In this document: positions 15,721 through 23,960 of the stretch, in pieces
Layout: each line of letters begins with the position of its first letter
Position numbering within the stretch: position 1 is the first letter of the stretch
NCBI GenBank assembly: GCA_016218815.1
Contig: JACRCX010000152.1
Coordinates: 1-49,861 of the forward strand
Length of the DNA stretch: 49,861 bases
Reading direction: 5' to 3'
Source of the DNA: Deltaproteobacteria bacterium
GTDB lineage: Bacteria; Myxococcota_A; Polyangia; DRWM01; JAAZOP01
The notes under the pieces: model-generated
Seen by the model: the letters and a program-made list of their open reading frames with translations, nothing else
Databases searched by the model: none
What the model was told of the DNA's origin: nothing
Made by a program: the position numbers and the translations under genes

Positions 15721-17056
15721 GACCATCCTCATCGCCGACGACGACGCCGCGCACCGCCGCATGCTCGGCGCCGCGCTCGAGTCCGCCGGCTTCGCCTGCC
15801 GCTTCGCCGCCGACGGCGAGGAAGCCGTCCGCGCGGCGACCGCCACGCCCCCCGATCTGGTCCTGCTCGACGTCCGCATGCCGCGCCTCGACGGCATCGA
15901 AACCCTGCGCCGCATCGCACAGAAATCGCCCGCCCTCCCCGTGGTCATCGTTACCGCTCACGGCGATGTCCGCACCGCGGTCGAGGCGATGAAGCTCGGC
16001 GCCCGCGACTTCCTCGAGAAGCCGGTCGACATCGACGAGCTCCGCAACGTCGCGCAGGACATTCTCGAACGCCCCGCACCGCCGGCGGCGCCCGCGGGTG
16101 AAGCCGACGAGCCCCGCACCCTCGTCGGACCCAGCGCCTCGATGGCCAAGGTGCGCCAGACCGTCCGCCTGGCCGCGAAGTCCAACGCCACCGTCCTCGT
16201 CCACGGCGAGAGCGGCACCGGCAAGGAAGTGGTCGCGCGCGCGATCCACGACCTCTCGGACCGCCGCACGGGCCCGTTCGTCGCGCTGAACTGCGCCGCC
16301 GTGCCCGAAGGCCTCCTGGAGAGCGAGCTGTTCGGCCACGAGAAAGGAGCGTTCACCGGCGCCGACTCGCGTCGCGTGGGTCGCTTCGAGGCCGCTGACG
16401 GCGGCACGCTCCTCCTCGACGAGATCGGGGAAATGCACCCGCCGCTCCAGGTGCGCCTCCTGCGCGCTCTCCAGGAGCGCTCCTTCGAACGCCTCGGCGG
16501 CACCGCGTCCGTGCGCGTCGATATCCGCGTCGTCGCCGCCACCAACCGCGACCTCCGGGCCGACATCTCCTCCGGACGCTTCCGCGAAGACCTCTACTAC
16601 CGCCTCGCCGTCCTCGAAATCGCCATGCCCCCGCTCCGCGACCGCCGCGAGGACATCCTCCCCACCGCCCAGCACCTCCTGGCACGCCTCCGCCCCGATT
16701 CCCCCCCGCGCCTCACCGCGGAAGCCGCGGCGGGCCTCACCTTGCACGACTGGCCCGGCAACGTCCGCGAGCTGGCCAACGTCCTCGAGCGCGCCCTCCT
16801 CTTCGCCGGCACCGGCGACCTCGCCCCCGAACACCTCCCGCCCGCCCTGCGCACCCTGTGCGGCTGCGAAGAGGCGCCGTCCGGCCCGCCCGACACGACG
16901 GGAGTCCGTCCCGGCGTCTCCCTGGAGGCCGTCGAGCGCGATCTCATCGAAAAGACCCTGCGCAGCCTCGGCGGCAACCGCTCCCGCACCGCCGAAACCC
17001 TCGGCCTCTCCCGCCGCGCCCTCCTCTACAAGCTCAAGCGCTACGGGATCCGGTAG
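15710..17056 (+). CDS. NtrC-family sigma-54 response regulator
   Basis: 448 residues. The receiver domain has ILIADDD (about residues 5-11) and the phosphoacceptor Asp in VLLDVRMP. The AAA+ domain has Walker A GESGTGKE (about 165-172), an intact GAFTGA sigma-54 contact loop (about 214), GGTLLLDEIGEM and a Fis-type C-terminal HTH ending LSRRALLYKLKRYGIR. It should activate RpoN-dependent promoters when phosphorylated by the adjacent kinase. GTG 15710 with GGAGGG upstream is chosen because it overlaps the kinase stop and starts just before the receiver beta1 strand. No clear -24/-12 promoter was found nearby. Confidence 0.92.
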   Translation: MAPRTILIADDDAAHRRMLGAALESAGFACRFAADGEEAVRAATATPPDLVLLDVRMPRLDGIETLRRIAQKSPALPVVIVTAHGDVRTAVEAMKLGARDFLEKPVDIDELRNVAQDILERPAPPAAPAGEADEPRTLVGPSASMAKVRQTVRLAAKSNATVLVHGESGTGKEVVARAIHDLSDRRTGPFVALNCAAVPEGLLESELFGHEKGAFTGADSRRVGRFEAADGGTLLLDEIGEMHPPLQVRLLRALQERSFERLGGTASVRVDIRVVAATNRDLRADISSGRFREDLYYRLAVLEIAMPPLRDRREDILPTAQHLLARLRPDSPPRLTAEAAAGLTLHDWPGNVRELANVLERALLFAGTGDLAPEHLPPALRTLCGCEEAPSGPPDTTGVRPGVSLEAVERDLIEKTLRSLGGNRSRTAETLGLSRRALLYKLKRYGIR

Positions 17057-17068
17057 CGCAGAGAGCCC

Positions 17069-17157
17069 TCACCGCACGACCGTCACCGACGCCGTGTCGT
17101 CGAGCATCCCCCAGTGGGCGTTGATCGTCACCGGACCGCCGGGACTCAGAGCGGGAT
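17069..17157 (-). pseudogene. C-terminal remnant of an exported protein
   Basis: A minus frame reads PALSPGGPVTINAHWGMLDD then TASVTVVR and a stop at 17069. The composition is protein-like, but no start or leader lies upstream; the frame runs into the palindromic element at 17197. Interpreted as the tail of a gene truncated at the repeat. Weakly supported. Confidence 0.35.
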
Positions 17158-17196
17158 TCGGTGGTGACCCGGCTACGTGCCGGACTGCCGGATCCG

Positions 17197-17216
17197 AACC
17201 GCGGGCTTCAGCCCGC
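17197..17216. repeat. REP-like palindrome, copy 1
   Basis: Two perfect 8-bp arms, CCGCGGGC and GCCCGCGG, around a TTCA loop, preceded by CCGAA. The same core is at 26564-26583 and, degenerate, at 47732-47751. Confidence 0.9.
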
Positions 17217-17247
17217 GGCCGGGTCGGCGCAGGGAGCAACTCGACCG

Positions 17248-17311
17248 AATTGCCCCACCATCAACCCGACCCAATTGCCCCACCAACCACTCGTCCCACT
17301 TGTCCCACCAA
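17248..17311 (-). repeat. Degenerate tandem array, TTGTCCCACC/AATTGCCCC family
   Basis: AATTGCCCCACCA occurs at 17248-17260 and 17273-17285, followed by CTCGTCCCA, CTTGTCCCA and CCA. Minus-strand reading gives the Trp-Asp-Lys-Trp pattern of GTGGGACAA repeats. It ends 4 bases before the stop of the HerA-like gene. Confidence 0.75.
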
Positions 17312-17315
17312 TACC

Positions 17316-18863
17316 CTATGCCACCGCCTCCGGCGCCTCCTGCGGCATCGACGCCCACCACTCCGCCCGCAGGTCCCGCCCCCCCTCCACCGTCCGCCGC
17401 GCCGCACAGTACATGAACCGCGGCTCGCCCTCCACCCAGCGCCCCGCCAGCAGCGCGCGCCCCGGGCCGAACTCCACGCACTTCTCCAACAGCCGCGGCG
17501 GGACGCCGTCCAGCGCGGGCAACGACTCCACCGCCCGCCGCACCGCGCTCGCCCCGATCCGCATCACCGCCATGTTCTCGAACTCCGACAGCACGTACGG
17601 ATCCACCTTGTCCGGCCGCTGCGTCGCCAGCACCAGGAACATCCCGTACTTCCGCCCCTCCGCCGCGATCGTCCGGAACTCCTCCCGGATCGCCTCCTCC
17701 GTCCGGCTCCGCGGCGCCGAAGGCACCAGGATGTGCGCCTCGTCCACCACGATGAACGTCGGCGCCCTCCGGTCACCCTCCGCCGGCCCCTTGAGCGCCT
17801 TCTCCCATCGCTTCGTCGATTGGCGCCACTCCCAACGCAGGAGCGCGTTCACCGCCATCAGCCGCGAACGCCGGTCCGGCAACGACGCCAGATCGATCAC
17901 GTCCAGGCGCCCCTCGGGCAGGCTGTGGTCCTGGCCCACCCCCAGCTCCGTGTCGATGAACCCGCTGTCGCCGCGCTCGCGCGCCACGTTGAGGTAGTAC
18001 CGCTCGACGTCCGCCGAAACGTGCCGCAACGCCCGCACAGCCTCCTCCGCCAGCCGCACCACCCTCGAGTTGCGGTACAGCCGCCCCACGATGCTCGTGT
18101 CCTCCCCCGACGCCGCCCGCTGCGCGTCGTCGAACGCGCCGCGCAGCCGCGGGTGCGACTGGATGAGCTGGATCCGCTCCTGCTCGTTCAGGTTCCGCCC
18201 GTGCCGCAGCAGCTCCTCCGCCACGTCCAGGAGCCCCCGCCCCGGATGCATCCTGCGGGCCAGCGGCTGGACCGCGGACGGCACGTCGTGCCCGATCTGC
18301 GCGATGAGCTGCACGAAGCGGTGGCACAGGTGCAGCTCCGAACGGCACTTCGGCTCCAGCTCCTCCGCCAGGAAGTCCGGCGAGATCGACGTCCACGGGA
18401 TCCGCAGCCGCTCGTACGGCGTCTCGGCCTCGTCCCGCATCGTCCGGATCCGCGTCGAGACCCGCCGCCATCGTCGCTCGAACGACTCCCGCCGCGCCTC
18501 GTGCGGCAGCCGCCCCAGCCCGGTCCGCGAGTCGTACTGGCACTCCGTCCACAACGTCTCCGGCTTGACCTCGTGCACCCGCAGGAAATCGCCGTTGGAA
18601 TCGAAGACCACGCAGCGCGCCCGCGTCTCCAGCAGCAGCTCCTCGATCATCCGCCCCAACAGGAACGACTTGCCCGCGCCCGACTGCGCCAGGATCCCCG
18701 TGTGGCACGCCATCCGCGACGGCGGGACCCGCACCAAATCCTCCGGCGCCTGCCGGCCCGGCCCCGGCCCCGGCTCCAGCCAGTATTGCGGATGCAGGTC
18801 CTTCGAGATCCTCCACCCCAGCACGAGCGGAACCTCGGCACGCGTCTCCGGAACGTCGCTCAT
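17316..18863 (-). CDS. HerA/VirD4-like P-loop ATPase (DUF87 type)
   Basis: 515 residues from ATG 18863, with GGAGGAG four bases upstream. Walker A is AQSGAGKSFLLG near residue 60, followed by CVVFDSNGDF, the pattern of HerA/DUF87 helicase-translocases. Walker B is FIVVDEAHILVPSAPR near 375, and a sensor-like LVLATQRPDKVDP follows. HerA usually works as a hexamer with the nuclease NurA in DNA-end resection or in defence systems, but no nuclease gene is adjacent; the next gene in the same direction upstream is a lipoprotein. Orphan HerA-like proteins have no settled role. Confidence 0.82.
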   Translation of the reverse strand: MSDVPETRAEVPLVLGWRISKDLHPQYWLEPGPGPGRQAPEDLVRVPPSRMACHTGILAQSGAGKSFLLGRMIEELLLETRARCVVFDSNGDFLRVHEVKPETLWTECQYDSRTGLGRLPHEARRESFERRWRRVSTRIRTMRDEAETPYERLRIPWTSISPDFLAEELEPKCRSELHLCHRFVQLIAQIGHDVPSAVQPLARRMHPGRGLLDVAEELLRHGRNLNEQERIQLIQSHPRLRGAFDDAQRAASGEDTSIVGRLYRNSRVVRLAEEAVRALRHVSADVERYYLNVARERGDSGFIDTELGVGQDHSLPEGRLDVIDLASLPDRRSRLMAVNALLRWEWRQSTKRWEKALKGPAEGDRRAPTFIVVDEAHILVPSAPRSRTEEAIREEFRTIAAEGRKYGMFLVLATQRPDKVDPYVLSEFENMAVMRIGASAVRRAVESLPALDGVPPRLLEKCVEFGPGRALLAGRWVEGEPRFMYCAARRTVEGGRDLRAEWWASMPQEAPEAVA

Positions 18864-18873
18864 CTGACTCCTC

Positions 18874-18927
18874 CGCTCCCCCCGCACTTCCCGCTCCCCC
18901 CGCACTTCCCGCTCTCCCCGCTCTTCC
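18874..18927 (-). repeat. 18-bp tandem array upstream of the HerA-like gene
   Basis: Three units of 18 bp beginning CGCTCCCCCCGCACTTCC (18874, 18892) and CGCTCTCCCCGCTCTTCC (18910). They lie between the lipoprotein stop and the Shine-Dalgarno of the HerA-like gene. Confidence 0.9.
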
Positions 18928-18937
18928 CGCTCTCCCC

Positions 18938-20176
18938 TCATGCCGGGCACGGCGCGTCTCCTTCCAGGCAGATCACCCGCGCCGCATCCCCGGGGTCGGG
19001 ACAACACGTGCCCGCACAGTCCGGGCACGGACACGACCCGCACCCGCGACCCGGGCCGTACGGCACGCACGCCGCCCCCGCGCAGACCTCGTTGAACCCG
19101 CACCGCCGCCCGCACCCGCCGCAGTTGAGCGGATCGCTCGCCATCGCCGCCGTGACCACGCAGCCGCCGCTGCACGACGTCGTTCCCGCCGGACACGACG
19201 TCACGCACGCCCCGTCGCTGCACAGCGTCGGCGAGCCGCCGACGTCCTCGCACGCCACGTCGCAGGAACTGCAGCGGTCCTGCGTCGCGGCGAGGTCGAA
19301 ACACGACCCCCCGCAGCGCGTCAGCCCCGGCCGGCAGACGCACGCTCCGTCCACACACGCCTCGCGATCCCCGCAATGTCGGCCGCAGATCCCGCAGTTT
19401 GCCGCGTCCGCAAGGAGGTCACGGCACGGGCCGCCCGTCCCGCACACCGATAGCCCCGCGCCGCACTCGCACGCGCTCCCCGCGCACCCCCCGAACACAG
19501 GGTCGCACGCGTTCCCGCACGCGCCGCAGTGCAGGGCGTCCGTCGCCAGCTCGGCGCAGGCCACCACGCAGTTCGTCTCACCCGCCGGGCAACGGCACAC
19601 CCCCACCGCACACTCGATCCCCGGCGGACACGATTGGCCGCACCCCCCGCAGTTCGCCGGGTCCGTCGAGGCGTCGATGCACAACGGCTCGCACAGGATC
19701 TCCCCGGCCAAACACCCGCAGACGCCGTCCACGCACGACTCGCTCGCCGCGCACGCGTGCCCGCAGCCCCCGCAGTTCGCCGGGTCGCTCGATACGTCGA
19801 TGCAGACGTCGCCGCACACCCCCGCGCCGTCGCCCGTGCACCCGCCGTCGTCGACCCCGTCGGCCCCCTCCCCCGCCGCCTCGTCGCTCCCGTCCCCGGC
19901 CCCGTCGCCCTCCCCCGCCACCTCGCCGATCCCGTCGCCGTCCCCGGTTCCCTCGGGGACCCCCTCGTCGCCCCCATCGTCTCGGCCATCCGGCGGGGTC
20001 TCGCGCGCGCCCTCCGCCACCTCCCCTTCCGCCTCCACGTCCCTGTCGCCGTCGGGCACCCCCACCGCCCCGTCCGTACCGCTCCCGTCCTCGGCGTCCT
20101 CCGCCAGCGGCGGCGGATCCAGGATCAAGCTGCATCCCGCGAGCAACACCGTCGCCGGGACCACCCACCTCACCAC
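18938..20176 (-). CDS. Cys-rich repeat lipoprotein (DPANCGGCG repeats)
   Basis: 412 residues. MVRWVVPATVLLAGC is a lipoprotein signal with lipobox LAGC. About 90 residues of Asp/Gly/Glu-rich linker follow. The rest is about eight Cys-rich modules of the form DPANCGGCG-x-C-x-(6-10)-C-x3-C, a repeat common in myxobacterial surface proteins and sometimes mis-annotated as tryptophan synthase. Each module probably forms disulfides, so the protein should be an extracellular stalk-like or adhesive molecule. The start overlaps the stop of the upstream TPR/PEGA gene by 7 bases. Confidence 0.85.
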   Translation of the reverse strand: MVRWVVPATVLLAGCSLILDPPPLAEDAEDGSGTDGAVGVPDGDRDVEAEGEVAEGARETPPDGRDDGGDEGVPEGTGDGDGIGEVAGEGDGAGDGSDEAAGEGADGVDDGGCTGDGAGVCGDVCIDVSSDPANCGGCGHACAASESCVDGVCGCLAGEILCEPLCIDASTDPANCGGCGQSCPPGIECAVGVCRCPAGETNCVVACAELATDALHCGACGNACDPVFGGCAGSACECGAGLSVCGTGGPCRDLLADAANCGICGRHCGDREACVDGACVCRPGLTRCGGSCFDLAATQDRCSSCDVACEDVGGSPTLCSDGACVTSCPAGTTSCSGGCVVTAAMASDPLNCGGCGRRCGFNEVCAGAACVPYGPGRGCGSCPCPDCAGTCCPDPGDAARVICLEGDAPCPA

Positions 20177-21156
20177 GTCAGCACCAGCCTTCCCGGGAGC
20201 AGCGACACGGCCGTTCCGCTTCCCTCCGGCGCGGGCTCCTCCCCGTCGTCGCCCACGAGGAACACGATCAGTGCTCCGAGCGCCCCCGCAGCCGCCACGC
20301 CGATCAACACGTCCGTGGACAGCCCCAGGTCCACGACCGTCTCGCGAAGCCCCGCGTCACGGGCCCCGCCCGCGACGTAGTCGTCGCGGTACGACAGGCC
20401 CAACCCCCCCGTGACCGCCGCGGCCACCGCCGACGCCGCGCCCACGCCCACCGCCGTCCAGAACCAGGGACTCTCGATCACGCCGCCACCGCTTCCCGCC
20501 GGGACGGGCGCCTCGCGCGGACCGCCCTCCGCGTGAGACTCCGGAGCCGCCTCGGCCGGGGCAGGGGCAGGGACCACCACGGCCGGGGTCTCCACCGCCA
20601 CCGGGGCTGCGAAACCCAAGGTCACCGTCACCCGTTCGCCTCCCCGCGCCGTCACCGTCGCCCGTATGTCCTCGAACCCGTCCTTGTGCGCCGTCACGAC
20701 GTGCGTTCCCGGCGCGACGACCGGAAGCTCGACGAGCGGCGATTCGCCGACGTCCGCGCCGTCGAGCGACACGTCCGCGCCGGGTTGATCGATCTCCACG
20801 CGCAAGGAGAACGTCGCCAGGCCGATCTCCCCGAGGATCCGCTCCGCCTCCGCGCGGATCTCGGGCGGAACTTCGTCTCCCGCGTCGCCCAGGTACCCCT
20901 CGAGCGCGTCCCGCGCCGCCGGCAGGTCGTGCAGCTCCCAGTGGCACATCCCGATGTCGTACAGCACGATCGGCCGGGCCTCGAGCCGATACGACGCGGC
21001 GAACGCCGCAAGCGCCTCGGCGTACGCTCGCTCCTCCAGCGCACGTACCCCGTCCTCGAACCGCGCCCGCGCCTCCGCCGCCGTTTCCGACGCCGCCGGC
21101 TGCTGTGCGCCACCCACGCGCGGCACGACGACGAGCAGCGTGGCCAACGCGACCAT
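20170..21156 (-). CDS. Exported TPR and PEGA-domain protein
   Basis: 328 residues. An N-terminal hydrophobic segment (ALATLLVVVPRVGGAQQ) looks like a signal peptide. Residues 25-115 carry TPR-like helices (FEDGVRALEERAYAEALAAF, SYRLEARPIVLYDIGMCHWE). Residues 125-170 form a PEGA domain (PGADVSLDGADVGESPL, then HVVTAHKDGF), which usually binds envelope carbohydrate or protein. Two C-terminal membrane helices follow (WFWTAVGVGAASAVAAAVTG; LIGVAAAGALGALIVFLV). This architecture is common in Myxococcota beside Hanks-type kinases, and a kinase gene lies immediately upstream on the same strand. Confidence 0.82.
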   Translation of the reverse strand: MVALATLLVVVPRVGGAQQPAASETAAEARARFEDGVRALEERAYAEALAAFAASYRLEARPIVLYDIGMCHWELHDLPAARDALEGYLGDAGDEVPPEIRAEAERILGEIGLATFSLRVEIDQPGADVSLDGADVGESPLVELPVVAPGTHVVTAHKDGFEDIRATVTARGGERVTVTLGFAAPVAVETPAVVVPAPAPAEAAPESHAEGGPREAPVPAGSGGGVIESPWFWTAVGVGAASAVAAAVTGGLGLSYRDDYVAGGARDAGLRETVVDLGLSTDVLIGVAAAGALGALIVFLVGDDGEEPAPEGSGTAVSLLPGRLVLTW

Positions 21157-21231
21157 GGCTCGCCGCCTTCCCGCTCCCGCGATGTGTGTTGTCCCCCCCC
21201 GTCCGAGCTCAAGACGATCCGTGACGAACTC

Positions 21232-22869
21232 CTAGTCGTAGCTCACGACGAACACGCCGCCGGCGGCGCCCTCGAGCGTCCGCGGCTCCTCGCTCCCGGT
21301 CCGCCGGCCCTCGTGGGCCGCGCGGCCCGCGCCCGCGCGCCGCAGCGCCGGGCGAATCGACCGATCGCGGTCCGGTACGACCGTCCCCGCGAACAGGCGG
21401 TAGTCGCCGCCAGGCACCTCGACGTTCACGTCCAGGGGCCGGTCGGACAGCGGTACCACGGCCGTCCCTTCCGCGTTCGCTTCCCATTCGCCGACGCGCG
21501 CGACCGCGCCGCGCGGCAGTCCCTCCAGACGGATGCGGACCGTGGGCACCGCCGTCACGTCCGCCGCGGCGGTCTCCGCCGGCAAGGTCGACGCCTCGGT
21601 CGCGACGGGAGGCGCCGGCGCGACAAGCGTCGGGGACGCGGTCGTGCCGGCGGATGCCGCAGGGTCCGGGGTCGGTCCTGCGTCCGGCTCGAAGGGCGGC
21701 CACTCCTCCGGCTCGCCCGCCGCCGTCGGGCCGGGATCCCGCCCGTCCTCGGACGTGCCCGAGAATGCTCCGACCACGAACAGGACGGTTGCCGCGAGCG
21801 CCGCGGCCGCGAGCCCGCCGGCCAGGAAGCCGAGCCAGCTTCCGCGGGGCGAGGCTGCGGCGAGCTGTTCCAGAGCTGACGCGGTAGGACCGGCACCGGA
21901 GACGGAATCCTCGTCGGCCGCCTGGACGATGCGCTGCAGGGCCGCCGTCGACGCTTCGTCGGCCAGCGTCATCTCCACCGCCAACAGCAGGCGTTGGAAC
22001 TCCTTCGCGGTCGCGATGCGTTCCCCGACCTGCTTGCGCACCGCGCGCGACACGACCTCCGCCAGCCCCTCCGGCAGGCGCGGAACGAACCCGCGCGGCG
22101 ACGGGTACTCGACCGGCGAGCGCCGGTCGCTGAATCGCTCGACCCACAGCATCTCGCCCGAAACCGCGGCGTGCGGCAGCCGGCCGGTCAGCATGCGGTA
22201 GAGCACCATGCCCGCCGAGAACACGTCGGAAGGTGGACCCAGCGGACGCTCCAGGAATACCTCGGGCGACGCGTAGGCGGGCTTGCCCAGGAACGTCCCG
22301 GGCTGGGTCAGCGACCCGCCCGAGTCGTCGTCCAGGATCGGTCGCGCCAGACCGAAGTCCAATAGCTTCACCCGCAGCCGGCCCTCCGGCCGCCGCACCA
22401 GGAACACGTTCGAGGGACCCAGATCGCGGTGCAGCACACCCGCCCGATGGGCCTGCGCCAGCCCATCGAGCATCTGGAGCATGAGCGCCACCGCGCGGGC
22501 GGGCGGCAGGACCTTCTCGCGCCGCAGCAGGTCGGCCAGCGTCTCGCCGTGGAGCAGCTCCATCACGATGTACGGCCGCTGCGCGCTCCCCCGGGGCGGG
22601 AGGCACCAGTCGTAGATCTCCACCACGTTGGGGTGGCGAATGTTGCGCAGCGCCTTGACCTCGCGCTGGAAGCGCAACACCCGTCCCGGGTCGGCACCCA
22701 TGTGCGTCGTGACCACCTTGACCGCAAAACACTCGCGCGTGGCCAGCTTTTCGGCCTCGTAGACCGACCCCATGCCCCCGGCGCCCACGAGACGGAGCAC
22801 CCTGTACCCTGGAATCTCGGGAAACTCACTTCGAGGAGCCGTCTCGGCGCAAGCCTTGACGTCGGTCAC
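21232..22869 (-). CDS. Membrane-anchored Hanks-type Ser/Thr kinase with altered catalytic loop
   Basis: 545 residues from GTG 22869 (GAGAGGT upstream). Kinase domain about 20-290: glycine loop GAGGMGSVYEAE, VAIK-type FAVKVV, catalytic loop HRDLGPSNVF near 145, DFGLARP near 168 and an activation segment with GKPAYASPEVF. The loop Lys of HRDLKP is replaced by Gly (codon GGT), so activity may be weak or absent. A single TM lies near 346-368, followed by a Pro/Ala-rich linker and a C-terminal domain resembling a small beta (PEGA-like) sensor. It probably forms a unit with the TPR/PEGA protein downstream. Confidence 0.87.
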   Translation of the reverse strand: MTDVKACAETAPRSEFPEIPGYRVLRLVGAGGMGSVYEAEKLATRECFAVKVVTTHMGADPGRVLRFQREVKALRNIRHPNVVEIYDWCLPPRGSAQRPYIVMELLHGETLADLLRREKVLPPARAVALMLQMLDGLAQAHRAGVLHRDLGPSNVFLVRRPEGRLRVKLLDFGLARPILDDDSGGSLTQPGTFLGKPAYASPEVFLERPLGPPSDVFSAGMVLYRMLTGRLPHAAVSGEMLWVERFSDRRSPVEYPSPRGFVPRLPEGLAEVVSRAVRKQVGERIATAKEFQRLLLAVEMTLADEASTAALQRIVQAADEDSVSGAGPTASALEQLAAASPRGSWLGFLAGGLAAAALAATVLFVVGAFSGTSEDGRDPGPTAAGEPEEWPPFEPDAGPTPDPAASAGTTASPTLVAPAPPVATEASTLPAETAAADVTAVPTVRIRLEGLPRGAVARVGEWEANAEGTAVVPLSDRPLDVNVEVPGGDYRLFAGTVVPDRDRSIRPALRRAGAGRAAHEGRRTGSEEPRTLEGAAGGVFVVSYD

Positions 22870-23056
22870 GAGCTACACCTCTCGGGAGGGAAGCGGGGAG
22901 GACTTTGCCGTCACCCCACGGCAACCCCCCACCAGCATGGTACGCGCCTGGGCCCCCCCGTCAAGCGCTCATTTGGACGGGGGTGCGTCCCCCCGCCGCT
23001 CCCCTCACTGGCACATCGCCCCAACCCGACTTATCCTCCCCTGCGGAGGCGCTACG

Positions 23057-23827
23057 ATGCTTCGATCGCCCCGGCTCCGGTTCGACATGTTGCTCGCGAC
23101 ACTCGTCGCCGTCCCCCTCGGCTGTTACCAGTCCGCGGGCGGCTACGACGACGGCGGCGCGGCCGATGACACCGCCGCGACCGACGACGGTGCCGCTTCG
23201 GACGATGCCTCGCCGGCCGATGACGTCGCCTCGACCGACGACGGCTCCCCGCCCGACGACGCCGCTGCGGACGACGCCGGCCCCACCGAATCCGGCGAGT
23301 GCCGCACGTCGGCCGACTGCGGCGGCCGCGACTGCGTCCGCGTCCCCGACGAACCGGGCGGCTACTGGGTCTGCCGCGCGGAGCCCCCTCCGGAGGCGAC
23401 CGGCTGCCTCGGCGAATGGGACCAGTGCTGCAACTCCTCCGAGTGCACCGAGCGCCCGGACGGCGGCTGCTACCTCGGCACGGTCTGCGCCGGCCCGTAC
23501 ATCGAACAGAACGTCTGCCGCTACGACGAGTGCACCACCGCCGCCGACTGCAACGCCTCCACCTATGGCGTCTGCCTGCCGCGCGACGTCCGCGGCGCCG
23601 CGCGCAACGAGTGCCTCTATGGCACCTGCCGCGTCGCCGCTGACTGCTCCGCCGCCCCCGGCGGCTTCTGCGCCCCCCTCGACGATCCCTGTTGCCCCGG
23701 CCCCACGGGCTTCCACTGCATCTACCCGGGCCGTTGCCGCTCCGACGCCGACTGCACCGACGGCATGAGCTGCGTCCCCGACCCCGCCGGCGGCACCCGC
23801 TGCGACTTCGCCGCCTGCCCCTTGTGA
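23057..23827 (+). CDS. Cys-rich lipoprotein with Asp/Ala linker
   Basis: 256 residues. Leader FDMLLATLVAVPLGC has lipobox PLGC. A roughly 45-residue linker of Asp, Ala and Thr repeats (ADDTAATDDGAASDDASPAD) follows. The C-terminal 180 residues hold about 20 Cys in DC..G..C-type pairs (CRTSADCGGRDC, CRVAADCSAAPGGFC, CRSDADCTDGMSC), a disulfide-rich repeat typical of myxobacterial surface proteins. ATG 23057 has GGAGG upstream. Divergent from the kinase gene, with a shared 187-bp promoter region. Function unknown. Confidence 0.82.
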   Translation: MLRSPRLRFDMLLATLVAVPLGCYQSAGGYDDGGAADDTAATDDGAASDDASPADDVASTDDGSPPDDAAADDAGPTESGECRTSADCGGRDCVRVPDEPGGYWVCRAEPPPEATGCLGEWDQCCNSSECTERPDGGCYLGTVCAGPYIEQNVCRYDECTTAADCNASTYGVCLPRDVRGAARNECLYGTCRVAADCSAAPGGFCAPLDDPCCPGPTGFHCIYPGRCRSDADCTDGMSCVPDPAGGTRCDFAACPL

Positions 23828-23960
23828 CGGGCAGCCCCGTCACTCCGACGGAGCCGCAGCCTCGCCCCACGCCGCTTGGTCCCGGCCGTGCATCGACGGT
23901 ACGATCTGCTATCCTTCTCCCGGGTCTTGTGGGGCGCTTGGCGCGGGGAGGGAACAGGTC

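Noticed and set aside
17316..19376. Longer HerA frame starting near 19376
   Set aside because: The upstream extension reads through the lipoprotein gene and the 18-bp array; ATG 18863 with GGAGGAG starts the real domain.
17094..20414. 1106-codon plus-strand frame through the HerA-like region
   Set aside because: Pro/Arg-rich, no domain signal, overlaps confident minus-strand genes with clear motifs.
19399..21879. 826-codon plus-strand frame
   Set aside because: Arg/Pro-rich shadow of the minus-strand lipoprotein, PEGA and kinase genes.
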